Below are positions 44,980-54,900 of a DNA stretch of 64,000 nt, piece after piece (position 1 is the stretch's first letter; each line of letters begins with the position of its first letter). Both the position numbers and the translations under genes were made by a program. This DNA comes from an endosymbiont of Acanthamoeba sp. UWC8 (GTDB lineage: Bacteria > Pseudomonadota > Alphaproteobacteria > Rickettsiales > Midichloriaceae), in NCBI RefSeq assembly GCF_000730245.1, contig NZ_CP004403.1:1464517-1528516 (forward strand), given 5' to 3'. The notes under the pieces are model-generated. The model was not told where the DNA came from and searched no databases. It was given only the letters and a program-made list of their open reading frames with translations.

Positions 44980-45882
44980 CTAAATACGATTATATGTTTT
45001 TTCGATATTAGTAATAAAAAAAGCACCCGGCAGGCTTGTAATAATATAAATCGCAAAAGCAACCAAAGCTATTGTTACTCCTATTTCTTCCAATTCAGGG
45101 TTAATAAGCCCGATTCCATATAGAAAGGTTAATTCTCTTAATCCTGCCCCTCCAATAGAAATGGGTAATATTGCAACAATTGAAGCAACTATAAATAATA
45201 CGATAAAATTAATGATTTGATTATAACTTAAGCTTTGATTTAAAGCTAAGATGATAAGTAGCACCATTACTACTTGGAATAATTGCACAAAGAAAGAAAA
45301 TATTGTCGCTCTTAATGCGGCGCCTATATTATCACGCAAAATATATTTTACTCCCAATAAATAACATGGAGTAATCAGTATAATGCATAACCAGGTTAAA
45401 AGTTTAAGGTAGGGTATCTTATGTAGAAAATCACTAAATAACACTAGGATTAGTCCAAATAAAACTAATATGTAAAAGCCGTTTACCCTTTCGTATAAAA
45501 TTATTCTTAAGCTACCGAGCTTAGGAAATTTCTCTAGTTTTGACAGTAAATATACTTTATAACCGTCTCCGCCGATTCCTCCCGGAAGCAGAATATTATA
45601 AAAGGTACCTAAGTAATATAAAGAAACGGTAAATATAACAGGTAATGTCAGCCCGTATTGTTTAAAATAAAATTTACTTCTAAGGCTACTAAGAATCAGA
45701 GAAAGGTGTGAGGCAATAATTGCCACGACCAACAAAGCAATATCCGCATTTTTTAAGTATACAAAAAGCTTACTGATATCTAACTTTCCAAGTACTAAAT
45801 AAAAAGCGGTTATACAAACTGATAATTTTATTATTATAATAAAATACTTCTTAAGATTAGTAGAGAGGAGTATTTTTAACAC
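44980..45882 (-). CDS. Flippase-like membrane protein (LPG synthase TM-domain family)
   Basis: The 300-residue polytopic protein has about eight membrane segments. GTFYNILLPGGIGGDGYKVYLL and LPISIGGAGLRELTFLYG are the paired signatures of the YbhN/UPF0104 family, related to the membrane part of lysyl-phosphatidylglycerol synthase. The family is linked to lipid or glycolipid movement or modification. The GTG start overlaps the stop of the upstream gene by 7 bp, so translation is coupled. Confidence 0.85.
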   Translation of the reverse strand: MLKILLSTNLKKYFIIIIKLSVCITAFYLVLGKLDISKLFVYLKNADIALLVVAIIASHLSLILSSLRSKFYFKQYGLTLPVIFTVSLYYLGTFYNILLPGGIGGDGYKVYLLSKLEKFPKLGSLRIILYERVNGFYILVLFGLILVLFSDFLHKIPYLKLLTWLCIILITPCYLLGVKYILRDNIGAALRATIFSFFVQLFQVVMVLLIILALNQSLSYNQIINFIVLFIVASIVAILPISIGGAGLRELTFLYGIGLINPELEEIGVTIALVAFAIYIITSLPGAFFITNIEKTYNRI

Positions 45883-46580
45883 CCTCTACCGCCTTGATTA
45901 TTAATTCTGGTATTACCGGTTGTTACTCCCGCTCTTTGCACATGTGAAGGGGAAGCATCCTTTTTTACATGTTGAAGTTTTTCCTTTCTTATGATGATAC
46001 TTCCTATTCTAACCGAAGCAAAGCCGGAGGTAGGTAAATCCTCTTGTGTAGTTTCGGCGGTGTTGCCGGTTGGTGCATGAGGTGTAACCTGAGGTATTTG
46101 GAATCCTACTACTCTGGTAACAGTCTTAGGATCTATATATATGCGCTGTGGTTTACGAGTGCTCGCAACCACACATGGCTCGGAAGCCTCGGGAGGGGTT
46201 TTTTCGTGAGCTGCGCTTTTCTCATGAATAGTATTTTCCGTTAAGTTTTCTACTTTTATTGAGGTAGCTTTTTCTTGTTGTGACTCACTACATTCCAAAC
46301 ATTTTTTTAGGGCTTCTTTTTCCTTTATAATATAATACTGACTATCAGCACCGGGATAAGTTATTGCTATTTTTGAACTTTTGCGCATATGACCATCTAA
46401 CTGCATAGTATCTGAAGATGCTTTTTCCTCCCTGCCGTCTGAGCCTGGTTTAGGCGTGTTCTTATCTAAATTATGCTCAAGTGTGCCATAAGCCTCGGCA
46501 GGATCGCCAAAAAGACTGGTTGGCTTAAAACTACTTGGATTAAAATGATTAATTCCCTTATGTTGTTTTTTATTTAACAT
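45876..46580 (-). CDS. Hypothetical low-complexity hydrophilic protein
   Basis: This 234-residue protein was not recognised. It has no signal peptide or membrane segment and is rich in Thr, Pro, Glu, Lys and Gly, so it is probably largely disordered. Notable pieces are a small Cys pair (KKCLEC) and a C-terminal NNQGGRGC. A strong GGAGG ribosome binding site lies before the ATG. It is coupled to the flippase-like gene by a 7-bp overlap. An envelope-associated or exported role is possible but unsupported. Confidence 0.6.
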   Translation of the reverse strand: MLNKKQHKGINHFNPSSFKPTSLFGDPAEAYGTLEHNLDKNTPKPGSDGREEKASSDTMQLDGHMRKSSKIAITYPGADSQYYIIKEKEALKKCLECSESQQEKATSIKVENLTENTIHEKSAAHEKTPPEASEPCVVASTRKPQRIYIDPKTVTRVVGFQIPQVTPHAPTGNTAETTQEDLPTSGFASVRIGSIIIRKEKLQHVKKDASPSHVQRAGVTTGNTRINNQGGRGC

Positions 46581-46722
46581 ATTCTCTTATCCTCCGTTTT
46601 GGGCTTTATTTTTGACCCTTGAAAGTATATCTTGTCAATAGAATTTTAAAATGTAAATTATTTTTTAATAAGCAAATTGTCTTTTAAATTTTTTCTAAGG
46701 TAGTGTAGTTGAGAGAGAAGCC

Positions 46723-48624
46723 ATGTATGCAGAGCTAGGTAATGTTTTTTTATATATTGCATTAATATTATGCATTGTTATAGCTGTTTCACCTTTATAT
46801 AGGTTACGTTTAGCGTATATCAGGATTGCTTGGTATCTGGTGTTCAGCCTTACTTTTCTAGCTTTTATAAGTTTAATACTTTGCTTTATTATCTCTGATT
46901 TTACCGTGCTTAATGTGGTTAATAATTCCCATACTGCAAAACCGCTGATTTATAAAATATCAGGTGCCTGGGGTAACCATGAAGGTTCAATGTTAATGTG
47001 GATATGCGCACTTTCCTTCTTTAGTGTAGTATTTGCTTATTTACAAACAACCGATTCATTGCTTATTCGGTATACATTAGTTATTCAGGCAGCTTTGCTT
47101 ACCTTTTTTATAAGTTTTGTTATATTTACATCAAATCCGTTTCAAAGAATTTTCCCTGCTCCTCTAAACGGCTATGGGTTAAACCCGATATTGCAGGATA
47201 TAGGTCTCGCTATGCATCCTCCAATGCTATATTTAGGATATGTCGGGTTCTCACTTATTTATAGTGGTGCAATTGCAGCACTCATTATCGGGGAGTTTAA
47301 TAAGCAATTTGCGGTCATCTTCAAACCTTTAGTGCTTATGTCATGGGCATTTTTAACTTTAGGAATCGGGCTCGGCAGCTGGTGGGCTTATAGAGAGCTC
47401 GGGTGGGGAGGATTTTGGTTTTGGGATCCGGTAGAAAATTCTTCACTTATGCCCTGGCTAACGGCAACTGCTTTAATTCATTCTTTAATTGCTTTAGAGA
47501 AGTTTAATAAATTGAAGCATTGGAGTTTGTTACTTAGTATATTGACGTTCACTTTAAGTATGGTCGGTACTTTTTTAGTCAGATCAAATATTATTACTTC
47601 CGTGCACTCATTTGCACAAGACCCAAAGCGCGGTCTTTTTATTTTAATATTTTTGGCGACAGCAACCGGTATAGCTTTAATATTATATTCAATAAGGGCA
47701 AGCAAAATAGTTAATGTTGAAGAAACCGAAGATTACTTGTTTTCACGTAATACCTTTATTGTTTTTAATAATTTAATATTAACTACAGCTGCATTTATAG
47801 TGATTTTAGGTACGCTTTATCCTGCCCTGCTTGAAGTTGCGGGTGAAGGGAAAATTTCAATAGGTGCGCCGTATTTTAATAGCTTGATCGGTTCTTTAGG
47901 TGTTATATCATTATTATTTATTATTATCGGAACCCAATTAAATTGGGGTAATTCTAAGCTCCAAAAACTCTATAATGATAATAAGGTGCCGTTTATTTTA
48001 GGTGGGGTTTTTGCCGCCCTTATAAGCTACCAGTTTAAAATTAAATCTTTGTTTACGGTAATTGGAGTAACAGGGGGTATATGGTTAATAATTTCTGTTT
48101 TAAATTATACTTTAAAGAGAATTAAGCAATTAAACGGAAGCATAATAAGTATGGCATTAGGCCACATCGGGTTTGGGCTTTTAGTGCTGGCTATCACCCT
48201 TAATTCAGCTCTGGAAATGGAGGTTGAAAAGCCGCTTAAGGTAAAAGAATACTTAGACCTCGGGAGTTTTAGATTAACTCTGGAAAAGATTGATATACAT
48301 AGGGGAAAAAACTACATAGCAAGAGTTGCTGAATTTAAAGCATTTAAACATAATAACTTTATAACGACTTTATTGCCGGAAACCAGATTTTTTCCGGTTG
48401 AACTCCAGCAAACTACGGAATCCGCAATTTATAATACCCTATTTTATGATCTATATATAGCAACCGGAGAACTAAATGAAGAAGGGATACTCATGGTAAG
48501 AGCATATTATAAACCCATGATCAGCTGGGTTTGGTTTTCCTGCTTATTAATCTTCTTAAGCGGTATGGTGAGCTTATTCAGCAAAATGCTGAAGAAGCCT
48601 AAAGCTTTAAGAAAGGCTAAATAG
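46723..48624 (+). CDS. ccmF: Cytochrome c maturation heme lyase subunit CcmF
   Basis: CcmF attaches heme to apocytochrome c with CcmH at the periplasmic face. The 633-residue polytopic protein contains the WWD-domain tryptophan-rich stretch WGGFWFWDPVENSSLMPW, the early GAWGNHEGSMLMW and conserved histidines in AMHPP and TSVHSFA. Other ccm genes are not adjacent, as is common in Rickettsiales. GAGAGAG precedes the ATG. Confidence 0.97.
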   Translation: MYAELGNVFLYIALILCIVIAVSPLYRLRLAYIRIAWYLVFSLTFLAFISLILCFIISDFTVLNVVNNSHTAKPLIYKISGAWGNHEGSMLMWICALSFFSVVFAYLQTTDSLLIRYTLVIQAALLTFFISFVIFTSNPFQRIFPAPLNGYGLNPILQDIGLAMHPPMLYLGYVGFSLIYSGAIAALIIGEFNKQFAVIFKPLVLMSWAFLTLGIGLGSWWAYRELGWGGFWFWDPVENSSLMPWLTATALIHSLIALEKFNKLKHWSLLLSILTFTLSMVGTFLVRSNIITSVHSFAQDPKRGLFILIFLATATGIALILYSIRASKIVNVEETEDYLFSRNTFIVFNNLILTTAAFIVILGTLYPALLEVAGEGKISIGAPYFNSLIGSLGVISLLFIIIGTQLNWGNSKLQKLYNDNKVPFILGGVFAALISYQFKIKSLFTVIGVTGGIWLIISVLNYTLKRIKQLNGSIISMALGHIGFGLLVLAITLNSALEMEVEKPLKVKEYLDLGSFRLTLEKIDIHRGKNYIARVAEFKAFKHNNFITTLLPETRFFPVELQQTTESAIYNTLFYDLYIATGELNEEGILMVRAYYKPMISWVWFSCLLIFLSGMVSLFSKMLKKPKALRKAK

Positions 48625-48693
48625 TTTATATTTAGCTTTCCTTTTTATCATCGAATGGTATTTTATTTATGAATTAAATATCATTTAGAGCTT

Positions 48694-49872
48694 ATGTTAC
48701 AAAGACGATTTTCAAAATTTGCATTATTAGTTCAAGATGCGGCGGAAAAAGGTATATTATTATTGCTTGCAACAATAATGGCATTAATTGTAGCGAACTC
48801 AAAATACTTCGGATGCTACCAGGATATACTGAATCAAACTTTTTCATTAGCATACGGAAAACATGTCTTCGAACTTTCGCTTCATGCATGGGTTAATGAT
48901 TTTTTAATGGCAATTTTCTTTTTTCTGGTCGGAATGGAAATAAAAAGAGAAATGATTGAAGGTAACTTAGCTTCAAAAGAGCAGAGAATATTACCGGTAA
49001 TCTGTGCAATGTTCGGTGTGTTAATACCGGTGCTTATATATATAAGTTTTAATTACAACGATCCTGTTAAAGTTAAAGGATGGGCGGTTCCTGCTGCAAC
49101 AGATATTGCTTTTGCTTTAGGCATGCTAAGTTTGTTCGGTAAAAATGTTCCAGTATCTTTGAAAGTATTTTTAACAGCGCTTGCAATAATAGATGATTTA
49201 ATGGCAGTTGTAATTATCGCGCTATTTTATTCGCATAATTTAGATCTTTCTTATCTTCTTTATATAGGATTTATTTGCTGTTTAATTGTTTTTCTGGGAA
49301 GAGCGGGGTTAGTTAGTATTCCGTTATATTTAGTACTCGGAATAGGTATGTGGTATTGTTTCTATAAATCAGGGATACATGCGACTATAGGAGGAGTCGT
49401 GCTAGGGTTTTTAATTCCGCTTTACAGAAATGGAAATAAGGAGGATTCACCTTTAAAAGATCTCGAACAAGGGTTACATAAACTCGTCGCGTATGTTATA
49501 TTGCCTCTCTTCGCTTTTACAAATAGTGGTTTAAGCTTATCAGGCTTAAGCTTCGCTTCTATAAAGAATAGCGTACCGCTTGGGATAATATTAGGACTGT
49601 TTTTCGGAAAACAGATAGGAGTGTTTTTATCGGGGCTTATACTAATTAAGCTTAAAATCTGTAGAATGCCCGATAGAGCCGGTTATCTACAATTTTACGG
49701 AGTAGCGGTTTTATGCGGCATAGGTTTTACGATGAGTTTGTTTGTCGGGATATTGGCTTTTGAGCATCATCCGGATAATTTATCGCTGGTACAGATGGGA
49801 GTCCTTGTCGGGTCATTGCTTTGCTCTATCTATAGCGCGATAATACTGCAAATATCAAATCTAAAAAAATAA
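48694..49872 (+). CDS. nhaA: Na+/H+ antiporter NhaA
   Basis: NhaA exchanges external protons for internal sodium and helps control pH. The 392-residue protein is close in length to E. coli NhaA. It has MEIKREMIEG, PAATDIAFALG, the cation-binding aspartate pair in AIIDDLMAVV, and GIGFTMSLFVG near the C terminus. It is followed 8 bp later by the lipoprotein-transport permease gene. Confidence 0.97.
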   Translation: MLQRRFSKFALLVQDAAEKGILLLLATIMALIVANSKYFGCYQDILNQTFSLAYGKHVFELSLHAWVNDFLMAIFFFLVGMEIKREMIEGNLASKEQRILPVICAMFGVLIPVLIYISFNYNDPVKVKGWAVPAATDIAFALGMLSLFGKNVPVSLKVFLTALAIIDDLMAVVIIALFYSHNLDLSYLLYIGFICCLIVFLGRAGLVSIPLYLVLGIGMWYCFYKSGIHATIGGVVLGFLIPLYRNGNKEDSPLKDLEQGLHKLVAYVILPLFAFTNSGLSLSGLSFASIKNSVPLGIILGLFFGKQIGVFLSGLILIKLKICRMPDRAGYLQFYGVAVLCGIGFTMSLFVGILAFEHHPDNLSLVQMGVLVGSLLCSIYSAIILQISNLKK

Positions 49873-49880
49873 GTAATTAT

Positions 49881-51125
49881 ATGTTTAAAAAGTACGAAAT
49901 AAAAATTGCTTTACGTTATTTAAAAAGTAAACGTAAGGAAGGCTTTATCTCTGTAATAAGTGCATTCAGTTTTATAGGAATTGCGCTTGGGGTTGCTACT
50001 CTTATAATCGTAATGGCGGTAATGAATGGTTACGAAGTCGAACTTATAAAACGGATACTCGGCATTAATGGCCATATCTCGGTTTCTTCGCCCTATGGAA
50101 AGATAGAAAAGTATCAAGAGCTTATAAGTGGCATAGAAAAGATACCCGGAGTTAAGTTTGCCGCACCTCAAGTAATCGGCCAAGCTATGGCAACCAACAA
50201 AGAAAATGCCTCCGGAGTTTTGGTAAGAGGGATGGATGGTGCTGACCTTAAAAGAAAACCTATTATGGATTCAGCGATAAAGGTGGGGAGCTTAAGCGAT
50301 TATATAGAAGGAAAAGGGATTATTATAGGAACAACTTTAGCTCAAAACCTGAGGGTAGGAGTAGGAAGCGAAGTTAAGCTTATTGCGCCGAGTAGTGATG
50401 CAATAGTAATCGGAACCATACCCAGGATGAAAACATTTAAGATAGTGGGTATATTTGATGTCGGTATGTATGAATACAACTCTTCAACGATCTTTATGCC
50501 CCTAAATTTTGCGAAAAAGTTCTTTCAGTATTATGATTCAGTTAGCGATATAGAAATAATTGTTGATAAGCTACCCCAAGTAGAAAGAATAAAAAGCGAA
50601 ATTGCTGCAATTCAAAGTGAATCATTAAACATTATTGACTGGTCAATTACCCACCAAAACTGGATTAATGCTTTAAAAGTTGAGCGTAATGTTATGTTCT
50701 TGATTTTAACATTAATTATCATAGTTGCTGCATTTAATATAATATCAAGTTTAATTATGCTGGTTAAGGAGAAAACCAGAGGTATAGCAATACTTAGAAC
50801 TGTAGGAATGTCAAAAGGCTCGATTATAAAGATTTTTATCTTAAGCGGTTCAGTCATCGGTTTCGTAGGTACTTTTTTAGGAGGGGTTATAGGGGTGGCG
50901 TTTAGCTTGAATATAGAGAGAATCAGAATATTTCTGGAATCTATGACAGGCTTGACTTTATTTGATCCTGTAATATATTACCTTACCCAGTTACCTGTGG
51001 ATTTAGAAGCGCGCAATGTTATTTCAGTGCTCTTAATATCCTTAGGGTTATCTTTTTTAGCAACCATTTATCCGGCATGGAAGGCATCTAAACTAATGCC
51101 TGCAGAAGCATTGAGGTATGAATAA
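49881..51125 (+). CDS. lolC: Lipoprotein-releasing ABC transporter permease (LolC/LolE)
   Basis: This permease extracts lipoproteins from the inner membrane for transfer to LolA. The 414-residue protein has an N-terminal membrane segment with SVISAFSFIGIALGVATLI, a large periplasmic domain (about 45-265) and a C-terminal FtsX-like three-helix core (RGIAILRTVGMSKGSI). Whether it is LolC, LolE or a combined form is not decided. The ATPase LolD is not adjacent. Several lipoprotein genes occur in this window. Confidence 0.92.
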   Translation: MFKKYEIKIALRYLKSKRKEGFISVISAFSFIGIALGVATLIIVMAVMNGYEVELIKRILGINGHISVSSPYGKIEKYQELISGIEKIPGVKFAAPQVIGQAMATNKENASGVLVRGMDGADLKRKPIMDSAIKVGSLSDYIEGKGIIIGTTLAQNLRVGVGSEVKLIAPSSDAIVIGTIPRMKTFKIVGIFDVGMYEYNSSTIFMPLNFAKKFFQYYDSVSDIEIIVDKLPQVERIKSEIAAIQSESLNIIDWSITHQNWINALKVERNVMFLILTLIIIVAAFNIISSLIMLVKEKTRGIAILRTVGMSKGSIIKIFILSGSVIGFVGTFLGGVIGVAFSLNIERIRIFLESMTGLTLFDPVIYYLTQLPVDLEARNVISVLLISLGLSFLATIYPAWKASKLMPAEALRYE

Positions 51126-51128
51126 AAT

Positions 51129-52376
51129 ATGGCAAAATCCGAATTTATAAAAATTATCCAAGAAAGAGGATATTTTAACCAATGTACTGACCTCGAAGGG
51201 TTGGATGAGTTAATGAGCCAAAGCGGTATAACCGCTTATATAGGTTTTGATTGCACTGCCCGCTCGCTTCATATAGGCAGCCTTGTTCAAATTATGCTAT
51301 TTAGAATTTTACAACAATGCGGGCACAGACCTGTTGTGCTAATGGGCGGAGGAACGACCAAAATCGGTGATCCGTCAGGCAAAGATGAAGCCAGGAAAAT
51401 GCTTACACAAGAAGATATTGAAGAAAACAAGCACTCTATAGCACAAGTATTCAGTAGATTTATCAATTTCGGTGACGGGAGTAATGATGCCGTTATGGTC
51501 GATAACGCAGAGTGGCTGGAAAGTATTAATTATATTGAATTTTTAAGAGATTACGGGAGGAATTTCTCAGTAAACAGAATGCTGACATTTGATAGTGTAA
51601 AATTAAGACTGGAGCGTGAGCAGCCGTTAAGCTTTTTAGAATTTAACTATATGATTTTACAGGCTTATGATTTCGTGGAACTCAATAAGCGTTACGGATG
51701 TAGGCTTCAACTCGGCGGCTCCGATCAATGGGGAAATATTATAAACGGGGTTGATTTAGGCAGAAGGATGAAATGTCCTGAACTGTTCGGCGTTACCAGT
51801 AATCTTATTACAACAAGTTCAGGCGCTAAGATGGGTAAAACCGCTAAGGGGGCGATGTGGCTTAATCCTGATATGCTTTCTCCTTATGATTATTGGCAGT
51901 TTTGGCGAAACACCGAAGATGCCGATGTGGAAAAATTTTTAAAAATGTTTACCGAGCTTCCGCTCTCTGAGATCAAAAAACTTGCCGCGCTTCAGGATAA
52001 AGAAATTAATGAAGCTAAAATTATCTTGGCTAATGAAGCGACTAAACTTTGTCATGGCGAAGCAGCTGCACTAAGTGCTTATGAAACTGCAAAGAAAACT
52101 TTTGAGCAGGGTGCGGTCGGAGAAAACCTGCCGGTTTGTTATGTAGATTTGGCTGAGTTTAACGGCGGTATTCAAGCATTTAGGTTATTTAACCTTTCGG
52201 GGTTAGCGGCAACGGGTGCGGAAGCTAAGCGGTTAATTCAAGGAAGCGGAGCGCGCATCAACAATGAATTGATAAGTGATGAGCACCGGTTAATAACCGA
52301 TAAGTTTCTGGTAAATGGAGAAATGAAGCTCTCTGCAGGTAAAAAGAAGCATGCAATTATAAAGGTTAAGCAATAA
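51129..52376 (+). CDS. tyrS: Tyrosyl-tRNA synthetase
   Basis: This class I synthetase charges tRNA-Tyr. The 415-residue protein has [14 protein letters not shown] (HIGH motif), the tyrosine pocket YMILQAYDF and [11 protein letters not shown], the KMSKS equivalent AKMGKTAKG, and a C-terminal S4 RNA-binding domain. It begins 3 bp after the lolC stop. A tRNA-Ser gene follows. Confidence 0.97.
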   Translation: MAKSEFIKIIQERGYFNQCTDLEGLDELMSQSGITAYIGFDCTARSLHIGSLVQIMLFRILQQCGHRPVVLMGGGTTKIGDPSGKDEARKMLTQEDIEENKHSIAQVFSRFINFGDGSNDAVMVDNAEWLESINYIEFLRDYGRNFSVNRMLTFDSVKLRLEREQPLSFLEFNYMILQAYDFVELNKRYGCRLQLGGSDQWGNIINGVDLGRRMKCPELFGVTSNLITTSSGAKMGKTAKGAMWLNPDMLSPYDYWQFWRNTEDADVEKFLKMFTELPLSEIKKLAALQDKEINEAKIILANEATKLCHGEAAALSAYETAKKTFEQGAVGENLPVCYVDLAEFNGGIQAFRLFNLSGLAATGAEAKRLIQGSGARINNELISDEHRLITDKFLVNGEMKLSAGKKKHAIIKVKQ

Positions 52377-52501
52377 AAATATAGCTTAAGGCTAAATTAA
52401 ATAAGCTGCATGTAATTTAGGTTATTTGCTATTAAATCAGCCAAGCTTAAAAATTAGCTTGATATTTAGCGACAAAGAATTTAAATTCCTTAGAGCACAA
52501 A

Positions 52502-52595
<94 letters not shown>

Positions 52596-52894
52596 CTTTT
52601 TTTATTAAATCGGCTAACTGTTTTTTTCTTATCTTTAAAGTCTACACTATAACAAATATAAAATATCTCTCCTACCCCCCTGCAATATATATAAAATACT
52701 TATATTGAGTAAGTAAAGTTTGAAGCTTACTAAAATATTTTATTGCCATATTACTTCCCTAACTTTAACTATATATCTCTTAAGAATTCATTAGTCAGAA
52801 GAGGCAAACCTTAAAAAAGATAAATTTATAAATTAACTTTGATAAGCATTCGGGTGTGGTGTGTTTTTTATGAATATATAGCAAATTAAGTTGG

Positions 52895-52914
52895 ATACCC
52901 TACATGTAGGGTAT
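52895..52914. repeat. 20-bp perfect palindrome
   Basis: ATACCCTACATGTAGGGTAT equals its own reverse complement. Without a loop it is more like a protein-binding operator than a terminator. It lies about 535 bp before manC. Confidence 0.7.
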
Positions 52915-53021
52915 ATAGTTAAACTGTAAAAAATTAAACTAAGTTTGCGTATAAATGACGGCAAGGCGCGTGCTTCTTACTATTCTTATTATCTGATTTT
53001 TCAGTTGTAGGCTATATAGTT
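52906..53021. repeat. Imperfect 15-bp direct repeats about 100 bp apart
   Basis: GTAGGGTATATAGTT (52906-52920) and GTAGGCTATATAGTT (53007-53021) differ at one base. The first overlaps the palindrome. TTAAACT follows closely in both. Together they may form a regulatory region. Confidence 0.45.
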
Positions 53022-53448
53022 ATATTAAACTCTATCAATTCTATATTTTGCAGCTGAAGGGCATAGTGTAAAATTTCTGAGTTTTTGAGATTTGTCTCTT
53101 TTTGTAATAAAAGTATTTGGTAATCAATAGGTAAGGAAAAAATAAAGTTTTGCATACAAGGTATTCACATTAAAAAATGGCAACATTATAGTACAGGAAC
53201 CCAGGATATGCATTAAAAAGTAGTTTTTTCGTTATTAAAAATTTGATCTAATGCTATACTTGTTAATATTGCTGTTTTCTAACTGATTTGGTGAAGAATA
53301 AGAGTAAACACATAAATATAAAGCTAATTAAAATATAATAGAATAATTTAATTAAGCCGGCTGAAAATATTATTGCATTATTAAACCAATTTGTTTAATT
53401 AATATTTCAGCAATAATAAGTTATTTCTAAGGTTTTTAATAATATTAA

Positions 53449-54885
53449 ATGAATAATAATATAAAAATATATCCTATCATACTTTGTGGCGGTGTGGGTT
53501 CCAGGTTATGGCCTCTTTCAAGGAAATCATACCCTAAACAGTTTTTAAACTTATTTAATGACCGAAGCTTGTTACAAGAAGCTGCGCTGAGAGTTAATAA
53601 TTCAGATGTTTTCACTTCATGTGTTTTTCTAGGCAATATTGATTATAAATTTTTAATTAAAAACCAAATAGATCGGATTAACATAAAAGATTACAAACTA
53701 ATCTTAGAACCGTATAGTAAAAATACCGCCCCGGCTGCTGGAATAGCTGCTTTGAAATTAGTGGAATCCGATTCTGAAGCTGTAATGCTTATTATGCCGT
53801 CCGATCACTATATCGGCAATAACTCGGCTTATCTGCAAGCTATCAAAAAAGCATATTGCCATGCTTTAAACGGAAAAATTATTACGTTCGGTATTGTTCC
53901 GAACAGCCCGCATACAGGTTATGGTTATATGCGCGAAGGGAACCCGATTGCAGAAGATGATAATATATTTTTCGTTAAAGAATTTGTAGAGAAACCGGAC
54001 GAAGAAAAAGCTAGAGAATATATTGCCTCAAATAAATACAGCTGGAATAGCGGTATGTTTATGGTAAAAGCTAAAACTTATTTGAAGGAATTAAGTAAAT
54101 ACAGGCTTGATATCTATAATGCATGTATTAATACACTGAGGCATTCTAAAGTAACGGATAATGAAGTAATTTTAGACGCAGAAAAATTTCTTCATTGCCC
54201 TGCTGAATCCATTGATTATGCCGTTATGGAAAGCACTAACTTGGGTTGCGTGGTAAAAGCGGATATGGATTGGGATGATATAGGATCGTGGGATAATGTA
54301 TGGGATATCAACTCCAAGGATGAAAGCGGGAATGTTTGTAAAGGAGAAGTGATTATAAAAGAATGCCGGGATTCTTATTTCTTTACGCAAGATAAGAAGT
54401 TAATAACCGCTATAGGGCTAAAAGATATAATTATTATACAAACGGGTAATGCAACTTTGGTTTTACCGAAATCCCGCGCACAAGACGTAAAAAAGCTGGT
54501 AAGTCAAATAGAGGCGGGTAATCGGGAAATAGCCACACATGATACTAAGGTTGCCAAGCCTTGGGGTAGTTATGAAGTATATGCTGATAAACCTGATTTT
54601 AAAATAAAGAAGATAATTATATCTCCGGGCAATAAAATATCATTACAAAGCCACAGCTATAGAGCTGAACACTGGATAGTGATAAAAGGCATGGCTACTG
54701 TTACCAGAGGTAAGGAAAAATTCGACTTACAAGAAAATGAATCTACTTTTATACGCCCTAAAGAAGTACATAGGTTGGAAAATAAACAAAATACGGATCT
54801 ACATATCATTGAAGTACAAACAGGCAGCTATTTTGGGGAGGATGATATTATAAGGTATGATAAATTGCACCATTTAAAAGTCTAA
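53449..54885 (+). CDS. manC: Mannose-1-phosphate guanylyltransferase / mannose-6-phosphate isomerase
   Basis: This bifunctional enzyme makes GDP-mannose. The N-terminal nucleotidyltransferase has ILCGGVGSRLWPLSRKSYPK (about 7-26), MPSDHYI and FVEKPDEE. The C-terminal type II isomerase cupin (about 365-478) has PWGSYEVY, KISLQSHSYRAEHWIVIKG and PKEVHRLEN. The full fused form is 478 residues. It opens the polysaccharide locus on the plus strand; phosphomannomutase is not in the window. Confidence 0.95.
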   Translation: MNNNIKIYPIILCGGVGSRLWPLSRKSYPKQFLNLFNDRSLLQEAALRVNNSDVFTSCVFLGNIDYKFLIKNQIDRINIKDYKLILEPYSKNTAPAAGIAALKLVESDSEAVMLIMPSDHYIGNNSAYLQAIKKAYCHALNGKIITFGIVPNSPHTGYGYMREGNPIAEDDNIFFVKEFVEKPDEEKAREYIASNKYSWNSGMFMVKAKTYLKELSKYRLDIYNACINTLRHSKVTDNEVILDAEKFLHCPAESIDYAVMESTNLGCVVKADMDWDDIGSWDNVWDINSKDESGNVCKGEVIIKECRDSYFFTQDKKLITAIGLKDIIIIQTGNATLVLPKSRAQDVKKLVSQIEAGNREIATHDTKVAKPWGSYEVYADKPDFKIKKIIISPGNKISLQSHSYRAEHWIVIKGMATVTRGKEKFDLQENESTFIRPKEVHRLENKQNTDLHIIEVQTGSYFGEDDIIRYDKLHHLKV

Positions 54886-54900
54886 TAGGCTATGTTTAAC

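Larger units (their letters stand above)
52596..53448. other. 853-bp gene-free region
   Basis: No open frame of useful length exists on either strand between tRNA-Ser and manC. It holds a 20-bp perfect palindrome (52895-52914) and a nearby 15-bp imperfect direct repeat. Otherwise it is AT-rich with stops in all frames. It marks the left border of the polysaccharide locus and may be a decayed gene or an integration scar. Confidence 0.6.

Noticed and set aside
45122..45132. AAAGGTTAATT, a partial match to the shared effector element
   Set aside because: It is inside the coding sequence of the flippase-like gene, lacks the TTGCTAG part and is not near a start codon.
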